A DNA stretch of 64,000 nt from Silene conica (Eukaryota; Streptophyta; Magnoliopsida; Caryophyllales; Caryophyllaceae): assembly GCA_029255685.2 (NCBI GenBank), contig CM055318.2:687001-751000 (forward strand), written 5' to 3'. Positions 11,401-22,700 of the stretch are shown piece after piece. The first letter of the stretch is position 1; every line of letters starts with the position of its first letter. A program made the position numbers and the translations under genes. A model generated the notes under the pieces. It was not told where the DNA came from, searched no databases, and saw only the letters and a program-made list of their open reading frames with translations.

Positions 11401-12204
11401 GTTAACGAGTTTTGAATTCGAATATTGAATATTATTAATTACAAATTCGTATAATTAAACTAATTCGATGATTTATTAAATTAAACTAGCTGACATCCAC
11501 TATAAACTACAGAAATATAACTGCAAGTCTGCAACCATTAATGCACTTATTACTGCTCAAATTACCAATATAGTATGATCACAAATTCACAATTCACAAA
11601 GTCAACATTATGTAGAGATAAAAAGTAAATTAAATTTACCTTCCAATGACAAAGGACTATGATTAACTAATATGAAATGACTACATGGATGCACATTGAG
11701 TAATGCTCAGAGAAAATGTACACATACATATTTATAAACAATAACAAGATACCTTCTTCCGCTAGGTTAATGAAATACATAGTATAATAAAAAGAAAAAA
11801 AAAATTATCGAGAAACCCGTTTTTCTAAAAATTTTATGATCTATAAATATATATACTCATAATTACAAAAATAATAAAATGATAAAGTAAATTTTCTTAG
11901 AGAGGTACTATCAAACTTCTCTTAACGTTAACATATTAGTTGTATTATTGTATCGTGTTCTCAGAGAAGAAGGTTGAAAAGAGAAAATCGCTCGGAAAAA
12001 ACTAACCTGAATTGGAGTCCAACCACAAGGGTCAGGATAAAGATATGAACCATTCCACCAATTACCCACAAAACCTTGAATTGCATTATATAGAGCTTCT
12101 TTTTCTGTTTTCTCCATTTCTGCTATATTATCTATTTCTCCATTATTGCACCATAATAATCCTTGTAAAAACAATATTATTAAAATTATTAATTTGTTCT
12201 TCAT
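8409..12204 (-). CDS. Leucine-rich repeat protein, PII-2-like
   Basis: Two exons, 12007-12204 and 8409-9653, give 480 aa. The donor ATTCAG|GTTAGT and acceptor TCTGCAG|GGTGTT join in phase 0 as WTPIQ|GVSCDLL, which makes a continuous N-terminal LRR cap. Residues 1 to about 20 are a hydrophobic signal peptide (MKNKLIILIILFLQGLLW). A WWNGS...DPCGW cap precedes roughly ten plant-type LRRs with LDLSxNxLxG consensus. NPNLCYIGE and a Cys follow, and a hydrophobic C-terminus could be a GPI signal or membrane tail. No kinase domain. The architecture matches Arabidopsis PIRIFORMOSPORA INDICA-INSENSITIVE 2 (At1g13230), a cell-surface LRR protein implicated in root-endophyte interaction; function here is inferred. 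The frame alone would begin at a TTG in exon 2, but the real start is the ATG of exon 1. Confidence 0.88.
9809..10048. mobile_element. Possible decayed hAT-like element in LRR intron
   Basis: Left sequence CAGAAGCGAACCAGGATTT and right sequence GGTGGATTCGTCCATG are weak inverted partners resembling the CAGTGGCGGAnCCAGG ends of plant hAT elements. GGGGTAGC occurs near both ends. No clear 8-bp target duplication. Lies inside the 2.35-kb intron (9654-12006). Confidence 0.3.
10781..11033. mobile_element. Mutator-like MITE with 9-bp target duplication
   Basis: The 253-bp element begins GGCAAATTTTTATTTCA and ends with a related inverted sequence (GGAAGAATTTATG). It is flanked by perfect direct repeats ATTTATGAG at 10772-10780 and 11034-11042. 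Inside are three AAAATGTTA(C/A)CAT units. A 9-bp duplication is typical of Mutator-like elements. A relative lies near 42015-42238. Located in the intron of the LRR gene. Confidence 0.7.
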
Positions 12205-12364
12205 TTCTAGAAATTCAAGTATTTTTTTTTTTTATGTTTTAGTTGATGAAATTTGACATTGTTTATAACATACCATTTTATATAATCAAATTAAATAAAA
12301 TCAAATAAAAATAATTAAATTAAATTAAATTAAAATAAAGGGAGAAGAAAGAAAAAGTAGGAGA

Positions 12365-12373
12365 ATATATAGG
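12365..12373 (-). promoter_or_regulatory. Candidate TATA box of the LRR gene
   Basis: The minus strand reads CCTATATAT about 160 bp upstream of the LRR gene's ATG, in otherwise A-rich sequence. Position and sequence suit a plant TATA box, but AT-rich context makes chance matches likely. Confidence 0.35.
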
Positions 12374-13057
12374 AAAAATGTGATTAAAAAAAAGGGGTTT
12401 AAGAAGATAGGAGTAGAAAGCAAATGGAGTAGTTATTAATGGTGGAAAGTAAATGTAGTAATGACATTAATGAAGAAATTGCAGAAGAAAAAAGAAGTAG
12501 GATAGTGAAAGATGGTTATAATTTTTGAGAAATGAGAAACTTTTAATAATAGAAGAGAGTTCTGCCTGCACATTTGTTGTTGTCTTTGGACTTTTGACAG
12601 ACTTGTTTGCAATCCTGTTATCTGAAAATATCATTTATATAACTATTTATGTAACTATGGTCTTGAGTAAATACTAAATAGTAGAGATAAGGATTTTATT
12701 TAGGGATTTTTTTTTGCAATTAGAGCATTATACAATCAGATTTCGAGCTTTACAGAAAAGAATTTGAGTTTATACATATATTTTACCAGCTTTATTGAAA
12801 TAAATCTGAGCGCCTTCCTAAAAAAATTGTAGATCAAAACATTATATTGAAACTCAAAAATAATACATATAAAACCCAAAAATTTTAATTTTAACACTAA
12901 AAAATTATAGTACAAGAAAAATTTGTTAAAAGCTCAAAAAAAATTGCATACAACCTCAATTAGATTGTACTAGAGGTACGATACTAATATACATCTGGAT
13001 GTATAATCTTATTTGTGGATTTTTTGTGGGTTTGAATCTCATCTTCGATCATATAAT
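12374..13057. other. AT-rich intergenic DNA upstream of the LRR gene
   Basis: Includes likely promoter sequence of the LRR gene. Around 12710-12970 are AAACTCAAA/GAGCTTTAC-type motifs also found in the inverted-repeat element at 15303-15632, so it may be a decayed relative. No gene seen. Confidence 0.4.
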
Positions 13058-13234
13058 CAATGGCGGAGTTAGGATTTTGAGTTGGTTGGGGCGAAAATTT
13101 TCAGCAAAAGTGAAAGGGTAATATAACAAGAGGGTCTCCAAAGTTCAGAATTTTTAACTAAAAATTTCGATATTTTCAAATTTCAGTGGGGTGATCCCCC
13201 TTCCCCTCTCCCGTACCTCCCCACTCCATCATTG
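13058..13234. mobile_element. Small non-autonomous hAT element
   Basis: 177 bp with ends CAATGGCGGAGTTAGG and, inverted, CAATGATGGAGTGGGG, close to the CAGTGGCGGAG terminus of plant hAT elements. Flanking 8-mers CATATAAT (13050-13057) and CTTATAAC (13235-13242) match at 6 of 8 positions, consistent with an aged 8-bp target duplication. No coding content. Confidence 0.65.
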
Positions 13235-14374
13235 CTTATAACACATGTACGTTTTTACGGACTCATTTTACGTTATATGTAAAATTATAGAGTAAATAAG
13301 TTTACGAATTTTATTTTACATACGAGTATATTACAATTTCACATCAGACTAATGAACGTTTCTTATTATTACTATATATTACCATTCATAATTAAAATAC
13401 GTATTAGGAGGGTAGAGAATACAAAATTAAATATATTTATATTTATCGTGATTCATAACCAGTAGCGAACCCACGGAGAGCCCATTTTTTTCTCATTTTC
13501 ATATATTTTTGACCCTCACTCGATTTTTACCCTAGGTGTGCCACTTTTGATAACCTAACATTATTCTTCAATATTTCTGTATTCGTTCAATTGGTTTTGT
13601 ATAAGATCGTAATATGGTGCAGAACCCGTAAGAAAGTAATGAGATACCATTGTACATTTTGTACTAGTAGCTAGAATGCTAGATGGTTATATAAGTTATT
13701 GTGTGATGCATTAGATTAGGAAGAACAAATCTTGGTTGTATAAGAAATAGTTAGGTTTGATAACCAATTAATGTCACATGGAATAGGGTTGAGAGAGGGG
13801 ACGTAACGGGGGACCAATATGTGTTATATATGCCATGCAAAAGGACATTACTAGTAATTTTGCATGCAAGACAAAGGAGGTTTTACTCTTTTACTTTAAA
13901 CATCCTAATCTTTGTTTCTTTCTTTTTGGGTTGTTTGGCTCCTCTTCCATGTACTCAATTATATACATAAATACTCATCTTTTACGGACAAAATTCGTCG
14001 TAAATTTATAACGTGAGGCAGTCGTATAAGTGGAACGGGAAAGTAGAAGGATAAGTAGGAAAAGATTGTGAGAAATCATAAATAAGAGAGGTTGAAACCT
14101 GTGAATTAAAGATAATATGTGTTCTATTCGAAATCCATCAAATCCAAATATACGATTTAAATCATTATCTTGATACCCCTGCTATCTCGGTGAATTATTT
14201 ACATTTCTATCTATGACTTTACTTTGTTGTATTACAAATACAATACCACGTATAATTGTGTAGTAAAAGAAAAATATTGGTTAACTTTACACTTTTACTT
14301 TACATCTTCACTTTATACAAAAACTAAAAGTAAAAACGATTTATAAAGAATACTAGATATTAAACCCTTCTCGA
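13235..14374. other. Intergenic DNA, one possible hAT end
   Basis: At about 13462, CAGTAGCGAACCCACGG resembles another hAT terminus without a visible partner. At 13980-14010 is ACGGACAAAATTCGTCG, a short imperfect palindrome. No gene seen. Confidence 0.4.
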
Positions 14375-15052
14375 CAGTGGCGTATGCAGGATTTTGACAT
14401 AGGGTGGGCACAAATTTTTTCTCAACAAAATTTTCTTTAATCTATAACGCAATTTTTTGTTTTGAATTTTGTTCTAGAATATTATGGTATAATGTTTAAA
14501 ATAAAACGAAAAAAAATATCTCAATGGATGTTTTTAACCTTACAGAATAAAGAATTTAATATATTATTGAGAATAACAATATATATTGGTACAAAGTTTT
14601 CAATCTCAGTAACTGTCTTTCATCCATATTCTATCACCAACAATATACGGTTTCGGTTTCTTCAAGTTATGAGCAACTTGATTTCCACTAATATTGTCTT
14701 ATTTTTGTGGCGAATTTTATAAAAGAATAATTTGATATAGTAAATTTTAATAATCAGTGGTATAGTGGTTAACTAGTTAGTTTAGTATCTTGAAGTTCAT
14801 GGAACGATCCTCTCAACATGCAATTTTTAATCTCAAAATAAGAATAATATTGACAATAAAACGAGATGGCCCAAAAATAAATTTTTGAATCATGAGCAAG
14901 ATTTGAACCTGGGACTCCTTTGCAATAAGACAATACTCTACCACTTGGGCTACTAAGTTATTTTGATATTTATTGACACTTATATATATTTATTTTCTGA
15001 AACTCGGGGGAGGGCACGTGGCCGCCCTTTCCCTCCCCCAGATCCTCCCCTG
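14375..15052. mobile_element. Non-autonomous hAT element with perfect 8-bp TSD
   Basis: 678 bp beginning CAGTGGCGTATGCAGG and ending AGATCCTCCCCTG, flanked on both sides by CTTCTCGA (14367-14374 and 15053-15060). Size of the duplication and the CAGTGGCG terminus fit hAT. The inside carries a tRNA-like segment with A- and B-box matches on the minus strand. The open frame at 14462-14722 inside has no recognisable protein features. Confidence 0.8.
14893..14960 (-). other. tRNA-like segment with Pol III A and B boxes (pseudo-tRNA)
   Basis: On the minus strand, TAGCCCAAGTGG (14941-14952) resembles an A box and GGTTCAAATC (14900-14909) a B box at tRNA-like spacing. The T arm pairs only partly and no 7-bp acceptor stem is found, so it is not an intact tRNA. 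It may be an old SINE head or tRNA relic carried by the hAT element. Confidence 0.5.
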
Positions 15053-15302
15053 CTTCTCGATATAAAGTAATTTTGTGAAACTGATTGAATTGAATTGAGT
15101 TGAGATAAATCGAATGCAGCTAAAGTAAGAGTTAATTTTGTGAAAAAATCATTTAAACATAATTGACTAAATCTTAACTAAATAGAGTAAAACTGAACTA
15201 AAATAAGCTACATACAATTAAATCCGTTAAAACAAAGTCTTACATCATCAATTGCTCGTCGCATCAAGTTCCATTCCTAACTCCTTCACGAGAAAAAGGA
15301 AC

Positions 15303-15632
15303 GTACATCGGAGGTAGTACCTCCAATTATATATTTTTTGAGCATATAATGTATTTTTTGAGCTTATTACCTCAAACTTTATTTGTTTTTGAGCAAGTGT
15401 GTATTTTTTTAAGCATATTAAAGTTTATAAGTTAGATTTTAGTTTTTTTTTTCTGTAATAACTCAAATTCAGTATGTAATAATTTTGAGTTTTATTGTAA
15501 TTTTTTAGAGTTTAATGTTTAAATAAATAAATTCAAAATTAAAACTTTACAGAAAACCTCATAATTTCTAAAAGAAAACTCAAACTTTATAAAATGTTCA
15601 AAAACTATAAAATTGGAGGTAATATATCGGAT
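15303..15632. mobile_element. MITE-like element with long terminal inverted repeats
   Basis: The left end GTACATCGGAGG...TACCTCCAATTATATA is mirrored at the right by ATAAAATTGGAGGTA...TCGGATGTAAC, giving imperfect inverted repeats of about 30 bp. The interior is rich in TTTTTTGAGC and its complement. No clear target duplication, so the superfamily is uncertain. Confidence 0.5.
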
Positions 15633-15720
15633 GTAACACCCACCTACTGCTCTTTCACTATCTAAAACTTCAATATAATTTCATTGTTATGTCTACGGAG
15701 TATATGTTACACTCCTAATT

Positions 15721-15879
15721 AGTGGTAGAGCTAGGGTTAAGTTAGTAGGGCGCTCGCCAACGTAACGGTTGCAATTTTTGAATTGTTTAGTTACTTTCTC
15801 CGAGTATTTTTTATATTATCACTTATTTGCCCTCTTAAAAATTTTCACCTTTTTAAGCTCAAATCCCGACTCCACCGCT
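15721..15879. mobile_element. Small hAT-like MITE with target duplication
   Basis: 159 bp with ends AGTGGTAGAGCTAGGG and, inverted, AGCGGTGGAGTCGGG, flanked by identical ACTCCTAATT at 15711-15720 and 15880-15889. An 8-bp duplication plus shared terminal bases would explain the 10-bp identity. Confidence 0.7.
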
Positions 15880-15889
15880 ACTCCTAATT

Positions 15890-16289
15890 GCTCGGGTATC
15901 TACTATCAAAGATGTAGCTATGACAAATATTAATGATAGATTAGGATGTTAGTACGGGTAGCGTTATGGCATGATATAGCACAAGAAGGGGACCGATTAA
16001 AGCTGCAAAAAAAAACAAAAATAATAATATTAAGTAAATAAATAAATAAATAAAATAAAATAAAAATAGAGACAATTAATGAGGAAATTTGGAGGCTACA
16101 AACCGAGCCACATAGGGTTGGACCACGGTGTATGTGTGTGTGAGGCCAACACTAACTGCGTTGACACCTCCTTTTCAACCTTTATTTGTGCTTTGGAAAA
16201 CTCAACCCAAATGTATGTGCTTCTTCTTCTAATACTATAGTAGAAGTATAGTACTTGTATAGATCCTTCTCTTACTTTTTACTACTTGT
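15890..16289. other. Intergenic DNA with (AAAT)n microsatellite
   Basis: Contains an AAAT/AAAAT tandem run near 16030-16070. No gene seen. Confidence 0.5.
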
Positions 16290-16495
16290 AAAGTTGTAAC
16301 TTGTAATCCCAACTATTCCTTGCATTTTAATCTACATTTACTACTCTCCCAATTTTTTGCTCTAGGTTAATTGTTTTGTTTTGGTAACAATTTCTCATTG
16401 GTGACAACAAAGAACCAACTTATCATGTCCTCAACCCTAATTTGCTGTTTGCATGTCCATATATAAGCCATAAAACTCATATTAGAACTAGGGTT
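16290..16495. repeat. Left copy of a direct repeat flanking the satellite region
   Basis: Sequence from AAAGTTGTAACTTGTAATCC through ACTATTCCTTGCATTTTA, TTTGCTCTAGGTTAATTG and GAACCAACTTATCATGTCC has a diverged counterpart at 30315-30540 in the same orientation. The pair encloses the satellite array. Recognised by matching the order of shared blocks by eye. Confidence 0.65.
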
Positions 16496-16719
16496 GTTGT
16501 CGGGCCGAGCTGGTTTGGGGACGGGACAGGTATAATTGGCTAGGCTCGGGCCAGGCCAGGGAAAGGGTGGGTTTATTTGACCAGGTCGGGCGGGTGTGAT
16601 TTTCGGAGAATTTTGTTTCGAGACTCTGTATCTCGAAAACCGTGTATTGGTGAAATTGGCAATTATTCGAAAAATCGGGGTTCGGGAACAAAATTGTCTA
16701 AAAATCACATGAATGATTA
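16496..16719. other. GC-rich degenerate repeat and transition into satellite
   Basis: GGGCCGAGCTGG / GGCTCGGGCCAGG low-complexity sequence, then TTTCGAGACTCTGTATCTCG, which faintly resembles the satellite motif TTTCGAGATTTTTTATCTC and may be a degenerate edge monomer. Confidence 0.45.
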
Positions 16720-19700
16720 GTCGAGATAAGTATTAGATACACAGATTTTTCAAAAAACAACATAAAAATGTGTAGAACACTTATTTTGTTTATTTTAAAC
16801 ACGAACTTGAAATTAATATATTAGGGCCTCTAAATGTATCTATTTTAACCCGTATGTATCTTTTAACATTCTAGTCATTTTAAGATGGTATTAAGGTAAT
16901 ATGGTGCGAATTTCGAGTTCTTTTTATCTTAGGACTCTCCCGGCTTAAAAAACGTGGATAATAATCTTCAAAATGGGCTATTTTTTACCATATTAGAACC
17001 CATAATTATTTTCTTGAATCTTTGTCTATAGGCTCCTTCTTTCCTAGAATAAATATTAGATATACAAATTTTTCACAAAACAACATAAAAAAGAGTAGAA
17101 GACTTATTTTGTTTGTTTCATACACGACCTTCAAATTAATATTAGGGTCTTTAAATGTGTCTATATTAAACTGTATGTAAATTTTAACACTTACGATGGT
17201 ATTAAGGTAATATGGTGCGAATTTCGAGTTCTTTTTATCTTAGGACTCTCCCGGCTTAAAAAACGTGGATAATAATCTTCAAAATGGGCTATTTTTTACC
17301 ATATTAGAACCCATAATTATTTTCTTGAATCTTTGTCTATAGGCTCCTTCTTTCCTAGAATAAATATTAGATATACAAATTTTTCACAAAACAACATAAA
17401 AAAGAGTAGAAGACTTATTTTGTTTGTTTCATACACGACCTTCAAATTAATATTAGGGTCTTTAAATGTGTCTATATTAAACTGTATGTAAATTTTAACA
17501 TCACGAGTCATTTTAATATGGTATTAAGGTACTTTGGTGCGAATTTCGAGAATCTTTATCTTAGAACTCTGCCGGCCTAAAAAACGTGGATAATAACCTT
17601 CAAAATTGGCTATTTTTTACCTCCTTAGAAAGCATAATTTTTTTTCCTGAATCTTTGACTATAGACGCATTATATCCTATAATAAATATTGGATACTCTG
17701 ATTTTTCACAAAACAACATAAAAAACAGAATAAGAATTATTTTGTTTATTTTAAACACGACCTTGAAATTAATATTAGGGCCTTTAAATATGTCTATTTT
17801 TAACTGTATGTAAATTTTAACATCTTGAGTCATTTTAATATGGTATTAAGGAACTATGGTGCAAATTTCGAGATTTTTTCTCTCAGGTCTCTGTCAGCCT
17901 ACAAAACGTGGATAATAAATAACCTTCAAAATCGGCTATTTTTGACCATCTTAGAACCCATAATTTTTTTTCTTGAATCTTTGTCCACAAGCTCTATCTT
18001 TATATCCTAGAATAAATATTAGATACACATATTTTAACAAAACAACATAAAAAAAAGAGCTGAAGACTTATTTTGTTTGTTTCAAACACGACCTTGAAAT
18101 TAATATCAGGGCCTTTAAATGAGTCTATTTTAAACCGTGTGTAAATTTTAACATCACGACTCATTTCAATATGGTATTAATGTACTCTGGTGCGAATTTC
18201 GAGATTTTTTAATCTCAGTATTCTGTCGGGCCCAAAAAACGTGGATAATAACCTTCAAAATCGGCTATTTTTGACCATCTTAGAACCCATAATTTTTTTC
18301 ATGAATCTTGTTTATAGGTTCCTTATATCCTAGAATAAATATTAGATATACAGATTTTCAACAAAACAACATAAAAAAGAGTAGAAGACTTATTTTGTTT
18401 ATTTCAAACACGGCCTTGAAATAAATATTAGAGCCTCTAAATGTGTCTATTTTAAACCGTATGTAAGTTTTAACATCCTGAGTCATTTTAATATGGTATT
18501 AAGGTGCTAAGGTGCGAATTTCGAGATTTTTTTATCTCAGGACTTAGCCGGCCTAAAAAACGTGGCTAATAACCTTCAAAATCGGCTATTTTTGACCATC
18601 TTAGAACCCATAATTTTTGTTTATAGGCTTATTATATCCTATAATAAATATTGGATACTCAGATTTTTCACAAAACAGCATAAAAAAGAGTAGAAGACTT
18701 ATTTTGTTTATTTCAAACACGACCTTGAAATTAATATTAAGTCCTTTAAATGTGTGTATTTTAAACCGAATATAAATTTATACATGCTGAGTCATTTAAA
18801 TATGATATTAAGGTACTATGGTGCGAATTTCGAGATTTTTTTATCTCGGGATTCTGTCGGCTTAAAAAACATGGATTATGATCTTCAAAATTGGCTATTT
18901 TTGACCATCTTTGAACCCATAATTTTTTTCCTAAATCTTTTGTTATAGACTCCTTATATCCTAGAATAAGTATTAGATACACAGATTTTTCAGAAAATAA
19001 CATAAAAAAGAGTAGAAGACTTATTTAGTTTATTTTAAACACGACCTTAAAATTAATATTAGGGCCTCTAAATGTGTCTATTTTAAACCGTATCTATATT
19101 TTAACATCCTGAGTCATTTTAATATTTTATAAAGGTACTATGGAGCGAATTTTGAGTTTTTTTTAATCTCAGGACTCTCCCGGCCTAAAAAGCGTGGATA
19201 ATAACCTTCAATATCGGCTATTTTTGACCATCTTAGAGTCCATTTTTTTTCCTGAATCTCTGTCTATAGGTTCCTTATATCCTAGAATAAATATAAGATA
19301 TACAGATTTTTTACAAAACAACATAAAAAAGAGTAGAAGACTTATTTTGTTTATTTCAAACACGGCCTTGAAATAAATATTAGAGCTTCTAAATGTGTCT
19401 ATTTTAAACCGTATGTAAGTTTTAACATCCCGAGTCATTTTAATATGGTATTAAGGTACTAAGGTGCGAATTTCGAGATTTTTTATCTCAGGACTCTGCC
19501 GGCCTAAAAAACGTGGATAATAACCTTCAAAATCGGCTATTATTCACCATCTTAGAACCCATAATTTTTTTCCTTAATTTTTGTTTATAGGCTTATTATA
19601 TCCTATAATAAATATTGGATACTCAGATTTGTCACAAAACAGCATAAAAAAGAGTAGAAGACTTATTTTGTTTATTTCAAACACGACCTTGAAATTCATA

Positions 19701-22700
19701 TTAAGGCCTTTAAATGTGTCTATTTTAAACCGAATGTAAATTTAAACATACTGAGTCATTTTAATACGATATTAAGGTACTATGGTGCAAATTCCGATAT
19801 TTTTTATCTCGGGATTCTGTCGGCTTAAAAAACATGGATTATGATCTTCAAAATTGGCTATTTTTGACCATCTTTGAACCCATGATTTTTTCCTAAATTT
19901 TTTGCTATAGGCTCCTTATATCCTAGAATAAGTATTAGATACACAGATTTTTCAGAAAATAACATAAAAAAGAGTAGAAAAATTATTTAGTTTATTTTAA
20001 ACACGACCTTAAAATTAATATTAGGGCATCTAAATGTGTCTATTTTAAACCGTATGAATATTTTAACATCCTGAATCATTTTAATATTTTATTAAGGTAC
20101 TATGGTGCGAATTTCGAGTTTTTTTTTATCTCAGGACTCTTCCGGCCTGAAAAACGTGGATAATAACCTTCAATATCGGCTATTTTTGACCATCTTAGAA
20201 CCCATAATTTTTTTTCCTGAATCTTTGTCTATAGGCTCCTTATATCCTAGAATAAATATTAGATATACAGATTTTTCACAAAACAACATAAAAAAGAATA
20301 GAAGACTTATTTTGTTTGTTTCAAACACGACCTTGAAATTAATATTAGGTCATTTAAATGTGTCTATTTTAAACCGTATGTAAATGTTAAAATCACGAGT
20401 CAATTTAATATGGTATTAAGGTATTATGGTGCGAATTTCGAGAATTTTAATCTCAGAACTCTGCCGGCCAAAAAAACGTGGATAATAAATTATTACCTTC
20501 AAAATTTACTATTTTTGACCATCTTAGAAACAATAAAGTTTTTTCCTGAATTTTTGACTATAGGCTCATTATATTCTATAATAAATATTGGATACTCTTA
20601 TTTTTCACAAACAACATAAAAAACAGTTCCTGCCAAAAAAAAAAAAAAAACAGTAGAAGACTTGTTTTGCTGATTTCAAATATGACCTTTAAATTAATAT
20701 TAGGTCCTCTAAATGTGTCTATTTTAAACCGTATGTAAATTTTAACATCTCGGGTCATTTTAATATGGTATGAAGGAACTTTGGTGCGAATTTTGAGATT
20801 TTTTATCTCAAAACTTTGTCGGCCTAAAAAACGTGGATAATAACCTTTAAAATCGGCTTTTTTTGACCATCTTAGAACCCATAATTTTTTTCTTGAATCT
20901 TTGTCTATAGGTTCCTTCCTTATAACCTAGAATAAATATTAGAGATTTTTCACAAAGCAACATAAAAAAGAGTAGAAAACTTATTTTGTTTATTTTAAAC
21001 ACGACCTTGAAATTAATATTAGGGCCTTTAAATGTGTCTATTTTTAACTGTATATAAATTTTAACATCTTGAGTCATTTTAATATGGTATTAAGGAACTA
21101 TGGTGCAAATTTCGAGATTTTTTCTTACAGGACTCTGTCGGCCTAAAAAACATGGATAATAAATAACTTTTAAAATCGGCTATTTTTGACCATCTTAAAA
21201 CCCATAATTTTTTCTCGAATCTTTATCCATAGGCTCTCCTTATATCCTATATTAAATATTAGATACATATACTTTTAACAAAATAGCATAAAAAAGAGCA
21301 TAAGACTTATTTTGTTTGTTTCAAACACGACCTTGAAATTAATATTAGGACCTTTAAATGTGTCTATTTTAAACCGTATGTAAATTTTAACATCACGACT
21401 CATTTTAATATGGTATTAAGGTACTCTGGTGTGAATTTCGAGATTTTTTTATCTCAGTATTCTGTTGGGCCTAAAAAACGTGGATAATAATCTTCAAAAT
21501 CGGCTATTTTTGACCATCTTATAACCCATAATTTTTTTCCTGAATCATTGTCTATAGGTTCCTTATATCCTAGAATAAATATTAGATATACAGATTTTTA
21601 ACAAAACAACATAAAAAAGAGTAGAAGACTTATTTTGTTTATTTCAAACACGGCCTTGAAATAAATATTAGAGCCTCTAAACGTGTCTATTTTGAACCGT
21701 ATGTAAGTTTTAACATCCCGAGTCATTTTAATATGGTATTAAGGTGCTAAGGTGCGAATTTCGAGATTTTTTTTATCTCAGAACTCTGCCGGCCTAAAAA
21801 ACGTGGATAATAACTTTCAAAATCGGCTATTTTTTACCATCTTAGAACCCATAATTTTTTTCATGAATCTTTGTCTATAGGTTCCTTATATCCTAGAATA
21901 AATATTAGATATACAGATTTTTAACAAAACAACATAAAAAAGAGTGGAAGACCTATTTTGTTTATTTCAAACACGACCTTGAAAAAAATATTAGGGCCTC
22001 CGAATGTGTCTATTTTAAACCGTATGTAAGTTTTAACATCCCGAGTCATTTTATTATGGTATTAAGGTACTATGGTGCGAATTTCGAGATTTTTTATCTC
22101 AGGACTCTGCCGGCCTAAAAAACGTGGATTATTACCTTCAAAATCGGCTATTTTTGGCCATTTTAAAACCCATAATTTTTTTTTCTTTAGTTTTTGTTTA
22201 TAGGCTTATTATATCTTATAATAAATATTGGATACTCAGATTTTTCACAAAACAACATAAAAATGAGTAGAAGACTTCTTTTGTTTATTTTAAACACGAC
22301 CTTGAAATTAATATTTAGGCCTTTAAATGTGTCTATTTTAAACCGAATGTAAATTTAAACATACTGAGTCTTTTTACTATGATATTAAGGTATTATGGTG
22401 CGAATTTCGAGATTTTTTATCTCGGGATTTTGTCGGCTTAAAAAACATGGATTATGATATTCAAAATTGGCTATTTTTGACCATCTTTAAACCCATAATT
22501 TTTTTCCTAAATCTTTTGCTATAGGCCCCTTATATCCTAGAATAAGTATTAGATACACATATTTTTCAGAAAATAACATAAAAAAGAGTAGAAGACTTAT
22601 TTAGTTTATTTTAAACACGACCATAATATTAATATTAGGATCTCTAAATGTGTCTATTTTAAACCGTATGTATATTTTAACATAATGAGTCATTTTAATA

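Noticed and set aside
14893..14960. Functional tRNA gene
   Set aside because: A and B boxes are present but the acceptor stem and full T-arm pairing are absent.
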